Shown piece by piece: positions 32,636-37,870 of a DNA stretch of 37,870 nucleotides. A program made the translations under genes and the position numbers. The stretch comes from Pontiellaceae bacterium B12227. Lineage in GTDB: Bacteria > Verrucomicrobiota > Kiritimatiellia > Kiritimatiellales > Pontiellaceae. Below the pieces are notes generated by a model. The model was not told where the DNA came from. It did no database searches and was given only the letters and a program-made list of their open reading frames with translations. The stretch is taken from positions 1 through 37,870 of the forward strand of contig JAROAZ010000039.1 in NCBI GenBank assembly GCA_029432775.1, read 5' to 3'. How positions within the stretch are numbered: position 1 is the first letter of the stretch; each line of letters starts with the position of its first letter.

Positions 32636-33732
32636 TGAGCAGACTGAGAAATCATTATGCAGGAAAAAAAGTCCTCCTGACTGGACATACCGGCTTCAAA
32701 GGATCCTGGATGGCCGAATGGCTGCTCTGGCTGGGCGCTGAAGTTGTCGGGGTTTCACTCGAGCCGGAGGATGACCCCTCTCTGTTTGATCAGTTGGGTC
32801 TCACGAGCCGGGTGGAACACCATATTCAGGACATCCGGGATGCCGGGCGATTGGCGGAGCTGGTAAAGGCTGCACAGCCGGATATAGTTTTCCATTTAGC
32901 AGCCCAACCCCTCGTGCGCTATTCCTACGAACATCCAGTGGAAACCTTTAATACGAATGTGATGGGAACCGTTCATGTGCTCGACGCTCTTCGGGAGTTG
33001 GGAAAAGCATGTGAAGTGGTTATCATCACGACTGATAAGTGTTATGAAAATAAGGAATCCTCTCGTCCCTATGCTGAGGATGATCCCATGGGTGGGTACG
33101 ATCCCTACAGCGCGAGTAAAGGGGCATGTGAACTGGTGGTTTCCTCTTATCGGCGTTCATTTTTTCATCCGGATGAGTATGGAACAAAGCATCAGGTTGC
33201 GGTGGCTTCGGCCCGTGCCGGAAATGTTATCGGCGGCGGTGACTGGGCTATGGACCGGATTGTTCCGGATTGCATGCGCACACTCGCGGAAGGCAATTCT
33301 ATTCCCGTGCGAAATCCCTACGCCACCCGTCCATGGCAGCATGTGCTGGAACCGCTGGGCGGCTATCTTGTGTTGGCCATGAAGCTGGCCGAAGAGCAGG
33401 CTTCCAAGGGTTGGAAGGAATGCTGCTCCGGCTTTAATTTCGGTCCGGACCCGGAATCGAACCGTTCCGTTGGAGAGCTGGTTGAACAGGTGCTGACTTG
33501 CTGGCCGGGAACATGGGACGATCAGTCTGATCCTGAGGCGGTTCATGAAGCGGGGCTTTTGAACCTTTCCATTGAAAAAGCCGACCGTTTACTTCAATGG
33601 AAGCCGGTTTGGAACTTCAAAAATGCAATCGACCGTACGGTGCAGTGGTATCATCTTGTGGATCAGGGGGCCGATCCATTGGACCTGACCCGCAAGCAGA
33701 TCGGTCAATACATGGAGCTGCTAAGCAAGTGA
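32635..33732 (+). CDS. rfbG: CDP-glucose 4,6-dehydratase
   Basis: The product is 365 residues. ATG 32635 overlaps the rfbF stop as TAATG and has GGAG before it. It is an extended SDR: VLLTGHTGFKGSWMAEWL, FHLAAQPLVRYSYEHP, TTDKCYENKE, the catalytic YSASK, ARAGNVIGGGDWAMDRIVPD and the CDP-dehydratase signature RPWQHVLEPLGGYL. It gives CDP-4-dehydro-6-deoxyglucose. It overlaps the next gene by four bases (GTGA). Confidence 0.97.
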   Translation: MSRLRNHYAGKKVLLTGHTGFKGSWMAEWLLWLGAEVVGVSLEPEDDPSLFDQLGLTSRVEHHIQDIRDAGRLAELVKAAQPDIVFHLAAQPLVRYSYEHPVETFNTNVMGTVHVLDALRELGKACEVVIITTDKCYENKESSRPYAEDDPMGGYDPYSASKGACELVVSSYRRSFFHPDEYGTKHQVAVASARAGNVIGGGDWAMDRIVPDCMRTLAEGNSIPVRNPYATRPWQHVLEPLGGYLVLAMKLAEEQASKGWKECCSGFNFGPDPESNRSVGELVEQVLTCWPGTWDDQSDPEAVHEAGLLNLSIEKADRLLQWKPVWNFKNAIDRTVQWYHLVDQGADPLDLTRKQIGQYMELLSK

Positions 33733-34265
33733 CTTTTGAACCTTTACCATTAAAAGATGCGTGGCTGATCAAACTCGCTCCGTTCGGTGATGATCGGGGA
33801 CATTATGCCCGGGCATGGTGTGCTAAGGAGTTTGAAGAGCATGGAATCGATCCGACATTCGTGCAGATGAATACTGTTTTCAGCAAAGCGGCGGGTACTA
33901 TGCGCGGCATGCATTGGCAAACGGACCCTGCGGCGGAACCTAAATTTGTAAGGTGTATTCGTGGGGCGCTATATGATGTGATGGTCGATATGCGGCCTGA
34001 ATCCGCAACGTATAAACAATATGTCGGAGTGGAATTATCTACAGATAACCAAACGATGGTTTACGTTCCTGGAAATTTTGCCCACGGTTTCCTGACCTTG
34101 GAAAACGATACGGAGGCCTGCTATATGGTGGGGGAATATTATACACCGGCGTGTGAGCGCGGTTTTCGGCATGATGATCCAACTATTGGAATAGAATGGC
34201 CTGCTGACATAACCGTGATCAGTGAAAAAGATAAAACGTGGCCGTTGCTTGGAGTTTTGAAATGA
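33729..34265 (+). CDS. RmlC-like 4-keto-6-deoxysugar 3,5-epimerase
   Basis: The product is 178 residues from GTG 33729, coupled by GTGA to rfbG; the resulting VTFEPLPLKDAWLIKLAPFGDDRG opening matches the family. RmlC features: FVQMNTVFSKAAGTMRGMHWQ (active-site His), KFVRCIRGALYDVMVDMR, and VPGNFAHGFLTLE. Beside rfbF and rfbG it most likely acts on CDP-4-dehydro-6-deoxyglucose rather than the dTDP sugar, giving an L-configured intermediate or a C3-epimer. The arrangement recalls CDP-6-deoxy-L-altrose genes in Yersinia. Confidence 0.9.
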   Translation: MTFEPLPLKDAWLIKLAPFGDDRGHYARAWCAKEFEEHGIDPTFVQMNTVFSKAAGTMRGMHWQTDPAAEPKFVRCIRGALYDVMVDMRPESATYKQYVGVELSTDNQTMVYVPGNFAHGFLTLENDTEACYMVGEYYTPACERGFRHDDPTIGIEWPADITVISEKDKTWPLLGVLK

Positions 34266-35191
34266 ATCGGATAATGGTAACGGGGGCAGGTGGGTTTCTT
34301 GGTTCTGCCTGTTTAAAACAGCTTGTTAAGGATGAGACTGAGATCTATGCGATTGACTTGAAGAAGTCAGACTCTTCCGGGGAATCAGTTCAGTGGTGCG
34401 ATGTTGACCTTCAGAATCAAACAGAGGTGGATCAATTATTTCGTGAGACTAAACCGGATAAGTTACTTCATCTGGCCTGGGGAATGAACCGCGCAGAAGG
34501 AGGTTCTTTCAGCTATGCATCTGAAAGTCATCTTTCGTGGATCGAGGCCGGGCTGAATATTGCCCGGGCTTTTGAGGCAGCCGGAGGCCGGCGAATGGTG
34601 GTGTCTGGAACCTGTTTTGAATACGACCATGATGGCGAGATCTGTAAAGAAGGCACAACTCCTCTACTTCCTCAAAACAACTATGGGAAAAGTAAGCATG
34701 AGCTTCAGAGCAAGCTCCATGCATTCTGTGAAGAAATGTCGTTAAGTTATGCATGGGGGCGAGTGTTTCTTCTCTATGGACCGAATGAAAATCCAAACCG
34801 TTTGATTCCTCACGTGATCCGTTCGATTCTCGCTGGGAACCCGGTTAAAACAACGCATGGCAATCAAGTCAGAGACTATCTCTTTGTCGAAGATGTCGCT
34901 TCAGCGTTGGTTGCATTGCTGGATTCTTCCCTGACAGGACCGGTCAATATCTGTTCGGGAGAAGGAACGCGGCTGAAGGATATTATCAGGTATATAGCGA
35001 AGGTCCTGGATGGCGAACATTTACTTCATATCGGGGCCATAGAGGCGCCCGCGCACGAGGTCGGCTATTTAATTGGGGATAATACATTGCTGGTGGAAAA
35101 TACAGAATGGATACCTCGCTATGATTTGAATACGGGTTTAGAGCGAACGATCGAGTCGATACAAAAGGAATTAAAAAATGTCGGAAAATAA
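34262..35191 (+). CDS. NAD(P)-dependent reductase of the CDP-6-deoxysugar route
   Basis: The product is 309 residues. ATG 34262 is shared with the previous stop (ATGA). It is an extended SDR: IMVTGAGGFLGSACLKQL, LLHLAWGMNRAEGG, VVSGTCFEYDHDGEI and NNYGKSKHELQ with the catalytic YxxxK, then YGPNENPNRLIPHVI and VRDYLFVEDVA. SGTCFEYD resembles CDP-abequose/paratose synthases (RfbJ/RfbS), which reduce the 4-keto group. It likely finishes the CDP-6-deoxyhexose. It overlaps the FAD enzyme gene by 14 bases. Confidence 0.88.
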   Translation: MNRIMVTGAGGFLGSACLKQLVKDETEIYAIDLKKSDSSGESVQWCDVDLQNQTEVDQLFRETKPDKLLHLAWGMNRAEGGSFSYASESHLSWIEAGLNIARAFEAAGGRRMVVSGTCFEYDHDGEICKEGTTPLLPQNNYGKSKHELQSKLHAFCEEMSLSYAWGRVFLLYGPNENPNRLIPHVIRSILAGNPVKTTHGNQVRDYLFVEDVASALVALLDSSLTGPVNICSGEGTRLKDIIRYIAKVLDGEHLLHIGAIEAPAHEVGYLIGDNTLLVENTEWIPRYDLNTGLERTIESIQKELKNVGK

Positions 35192-36482
35192 AATCGTTAT
35201 TTTAGGAGCTGGGGCAGCCGGTTTAGGGGCTGCCCATCGTTTGGATGATGAAGGTATCCGGGCGACGATCTATGAAAAACATGGGTTTACAGGCGGTCAT
35301 GCTGCTTCCTTTGAGCAGAATGGTTTCATTTTTGATGATGGGCCCCATATCTCTTTCACTGAAGATGAACGTATAAGAAAACTTTTTCATGAAAGTGTCG
35401 GTTTCGAGGTTGAGTCTTTCAGTGCGCAGGCAAACAACTATTGGCAGGGCCACTACATCAAGCATCCTGCTCAGGTTAATCTGCATGGTTTGCCGGAAGA
35501 TTTTGTGGTTAAAATTATCAAGGAAATGTTCGAAGTAAAAGTTCAGGAGAAACCGGAGATTAATAACTATCGCGATTGGCTTTATGCCAGTTTCGGTAAA
35601 ACCTTTTCTGAAACGTTTCCAATGATGTACGGGAAAAAATTCCATACGCTTCATGCTTCTTTGATGGATACGGACTGGATTGGCCCTCGTCTTTATCAGG
35701 CAGATATGGATGAAGTGCTGCATGGGGCCTTAAGCAAACACACGCCGGATGTCCATTATATAAAGCAGTTTTACTATCCGACACACGGAGGGTTTGTTCG
35801 ATTTTTCGACGGATTCCTTGATAAAGCGGACGTGCAGTTGTCGCACGAGGTTACTCGTATAGAAACTAAAGAAAAGATGCTCCAATTTGCGAGTGGTCAG
35901 GTGGCTGGGTACGACAATCTAATTTCATCGCTGCCATTGCCGGAATTGATTGCTCTTATGGATGATGTACCTGACCATGTCCGGGAGGCCAGTCTGCAGT
36001 TAGCATGTTCAACATGTGTCATTGTCAATGTCGGGGTGGATCGTGAGAATCTTTCCGAAGCTCACTGGACGTATTTTTATGATGAGGACATCATTTTTAC
36101 CCGAATTTCATATCCTCACATGCAGTCACCTAATAATGTTCCTTCCGGATGTGGCAGTGTGCAAATGGAAATCTATTTTTCTAAGAAATATAAGCCGCTG
36201 ACAAATAAACCTGAGAGCTATATCCAACCGGCAATCGATGATTTGATTAAATGCAAAATTCTGAACGAAGAAGACAAAATCCTCTTCTCAGAAGCTCGGG
36301 TTGCTCCTTATGCCAATGTCATTTTCGATTTGGACCGAATCCGCTGCCTGGAAATTGTTCACGGCTATCTCGATGAGCTTGGTATCCGCTACTGTGGACG
36401 TTTCGGAGAGTGGGGTTACCATTGGACGGATGGCTCTTTTATTAGCGGAGAAAATGCCGCTCAGAAAATCCTTGATCTCTAG
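35178..36482 (+). CDS. FAD-dependent oxidoreductase, UGM/amine-oxidase-like
   Basis: The product is 434 residues. ATG 35178 sits inside the end of the reductase gene. N-terminal dinucleotide fold: IVILGAGAAGLGAAHRL, IYEKHGFTGGHAAS and FIFDDGPHISF. C-terminal FAD contact: YCGRFGEWGYHWTDGSFISGENAAQKIL. It belongs to the amine-oxidase/protoporphyrinogen-oxidase/UDP-galactopyranose-mutase superfamily but does not show the standard Glf motifs I know. Tight coupling to the CDP-sugar genes suggests it acts on that sugar, for example as a pyranose-furanose mutase or an oxidoreductase. It is the last gene of the operon. Confidence 0.8.
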   Translation: MSENKIVILGAGAAGLGAAHRLDDEGIRATIYEKHGFTGGHAASFEQNGFIFDDGPHISFTEDERIRKLFHESVGFEVESFSAQANNYWQGHYIKHPAQVNLHGLPEDFVVKIIKEMFEVKVQEKPEINNYRDWLYASFGKTFSETFPMMYGKKFHTLHASLMDTDWIGPRLYQADMDEVLHGALSKHTPDVHYIKQFYYPTHGGFVRFFDGFLDKADVQLSHEVTRIETKEKMLQFASGQVAGYDNLISSLPLPELIALMDDVPDHVREASLQLACSTCVIVNVGVDRENLSEAHWTYFYDEDIIFTRISYPHMQSPNNVPSGCGSVQMEIYFSKKYKPLTNKPESYIQPAIDDLIKCKILNEEDKILFSEARVAPYANVIFDLDRIRCLEIVHGYLDELGIRYCGRFGEWGYHWTDGSFISGENAAQKILDL

Positions 36483-36764
36483 TACGGAGTTAGTGACTTG
36501 GGGGATTGAGCATAGGGAATCCATTCTCCCCTTATCTAAATTCTTCGAGAGAATTATTTCTCACCTACTAGTGGCTGTTTAGAAGCTATGTCCTTCTGAA
36601 AATGCTCCCGATTAGGGATCTGTTAAAAAGTTAGAATGTTGCCGTAACATGGACTTAATGGGACCTTAAAGTAGGTTGACTTAAATCGTTTCAATACACT
36701 AGTAGTGTCGACTTGGTTATTGCGAAAGAAAGAATTCTGCTGAATTTGGCAATATATTTAACAA
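36483..36764. other. intergenic gap between EPS operon and hydrolase gene
   Basis: No gene is seen. A small hairpin (ATGTT/AACAT near 36637) and a TTGACT with a poorly matched -10 partner near 36678-36706 are present. No TGG-N9-TGCT element was found, so the next gene may be outside the common control. Confidence 0.4.
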
Positions 36765-37870
36765 ATGAACAAGAAGATAAAATATATTTTTACCGTGTTT
36801 ATTGCTCTCTTTGCTTGCAGAGAGGTTTTATCTTCACCTGTCCGCATTATGCCGATGGGAGACTCTATTACCTATGGTGATGGGAGCATAACGACAAACA
36901 GCTACCGGGGAACACTTAAGACCCTGCTCGATATGGGGGGGCACACGAATATAAATTTTGTCGGTAGCACGAACAGTGGAAATTTTGCCGATACTGAGCA
37001 TGAAGGTTGGCAGGGTTACAGAATGGCGGGTAGTCCGAAGTCACTTTTGGAAAAAGCATATGACTGGGGGATGAAAAATCCAGCTGATATCGTATTGTTA
37101 AACGCTGGAATCAACGACTTTCTTCAAAATGACCCTCCTGATTCGAATGCAGTTTCGCAGGTGATTGACGAAATCTATCGCGCGAATTCAAATGCTACGA
37201 TTGTCTTATCCTTGATCCCAAATGGAGTACGGATTCATAATTTTGATACGCTTACGCCGTTTAATAATTCTGTAAAGAGCATGGCGATGAATCGCGCAGC
37301 AAACGGCGATGATATAATCATAGTTAATATGGAAGCCGGGGCTGGTATCGACTACGGTTGGTTTTCGCCTGATTTCTTGCTAACCAATCCCTATGTCCAT
37401 CCATCAGATGTCGGCTACAATAAGATGGCCACGAATTGGTATCCTTCCGTAGTTCAAGCGCTTAAACATCAAAGTGGAGTACCTTATTTTTACTCTAACC
37501 CCGACACAAATGCAGTGATTCCCCATCTATACACCTATGAAGTGGGAGCTAACGGAAATCCTGCACCTTCATATGCCTTGGAAACTGCACCTTCGGGAAT
37601 GACAATCAATGCGACTAATGGATTAGTCCAGTGGTCGCCGGTGAGCGGTACGAACGCGGTATCGGTCTTAGCTTCCAATGCGCTCGGCGTAGTGACACAG
37701 AGCTTTAATATTGTGGCTGTATCCTCGACGCTTCCGGTTATTACCTCCGATGCCGTCACCAATGTAGTGGCCGAACAGCTCTACAGTTATGACGCCGCCG
37801 CGACCGGTATCCCGTCCGCCTCGTTTATGCTGGACCTGGCTCCGTCGAACATGACCGTGAATGCGACCAA
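36765..37870 (+). CDS. secreted SGNH/GDSL hydrolase with Ig-like repeats, cut by window edge
   Basis: The frame is open from ATG 36765 to the window end (368 codons plus two bases). It has a signal peptide (MNKKIKYIFTVFIALFACREVLSS). SGNH blocks are MPMGDSITYG (nucleophile Ser), later HEGWQGYRM, VLLNAGINDF (block III Asn) and HPSDVGYNKM (block V His), covering ~28-225. From ~235 two units with PAPSYALETAPSGMTINATNG-like sequence follow, the putative-Ig He_PIG type. It is likely a carbohydrate esterase removing acetyl groups from a polysaccharide outside the cell; whether it acts on the EPS made here is unknown. The weak ribosome site upstream is the main doubt about the start. Confidence 0.88.
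   Translation, partial: MNKKIKYIFTVFIALFACREVLSSPVRIMPMGDSITYGDGSITTNSYRGTLKTLLDMGGHTNINFVGSTNSGNFADTEHEGWQGYRMAGSPKSLLEKAYDWGMKNPADIVLLNAGINDFLQNDPPDSNAVSQVIDEIYRANSNATIVLSLIPNGVRIHNFDTLTPFNNSVKSMAMNRAANGDDIIIVNMEAGAGIDYGWFSPDFLLTNPYVHPSDVGYNKMATNWYPSVVQALKHQSGVPYFYSNPDTNAVIPHLYTYEVGANGNPAPSYALETAPSGMTINATNGLVQWSPVSGTNAVSVLASNALGVVTQSFNIVAVSSTLPVITSDAVTNVVAEQLYSYDAAATGIPSASFMLDLAPSNMTVNAT

Overview
The window is most of an exopolysaccharide (EPS) or capsule locus of the Wzx/Wzy type from a Gram-negative bacterium. The outer-membrane parts (short Wza-like lipoprotein, beta-barrel) and the fused Wzz-tyrosine kinase support a diderm. Secreted Ig-like repeat proteins, pectate-lyase-like and SGNH hydrolase genes, moderate GC and long AT-rich leaders would suit the PVC superphylum, perhaps Kiritimatiellota. 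That placement is an impression only, because no rRNA or marker gene is present. I saw no tRNA, rRNA, CRISPR array, transposase or phage gene.

Layout. 1-1303: flanking genes, a DUF2851 protein on the minus strand running off the left edge and an orphan 173-residue protein. 2025-6635: secreted and envelope genes, namely a six-repeat Ig-like protein, a small secreted protein, a lipoprotein, the Wza-like export lipoprotein and an outer-membrane barrel. 7094-9298: Wzz/BY-kinase. 10075-13284: a large secreted beta-helix (pectate-lyase-like) protein. 13595-21131: flippase, polymerase, three glycosyltransferases and a pyruvyl transferase. 21448-36482: a tightly packed run of 16 genes containing six more glycosyltransferases, two acetyl/acyltransferases, a methyltransferase, a UDP-glucuronate 4-epimerase-like enzyme, a MurB-like flavoenzyme, a CDP-6-deoxyhexose module (RfbF, RfbG, RmlC-like epimerase, reductase) and an FAD oxidoreductase. 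36765-end: start of a secreted SGNH hydrolase cut by the right edge.

How it fits together. Nucleotide sugars such as UDP-GalA and a CDP-6-deoxyhexose are made by the 3' genes. Nine glycosyltransferases build a long, decorated repeat unit (pyruvyl, acetyl). Wzx flips it, Wzy polymerises it, the kinase controls length and export, and the Wza-like protein with the barrel takes it across the outer membrane. No priming sugar-phosphate transferase is visible, so it must lie elsewhere.

The most interesting signals are these. (1) A set of sigma-54-like -24/-12 elements of form TGG-N9-TGCT lies 90-116 bases before four transcription-unit heads (2025, 7094, 10075, 21448), implying one enhancer-dependent switch for the locus. 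(2) A roughly 75-residue Trp/Tyr-rich C-terminal domain is apparently shared by three secreted proteins of the locus and lacks PEP-CTERM features. (3) A MurB paralogue sits inside the EPS operon with its catalytic Ser replaced by Thr. (4) A CDP-6-deoxyhexose module without the 3-deoxygenation enzyme ends in an FAD enzyme that might be a pyranose/furanose mutase. (5) An 18-base dyad element occurs twice, upstream of two of the sigma-54-like promoters.
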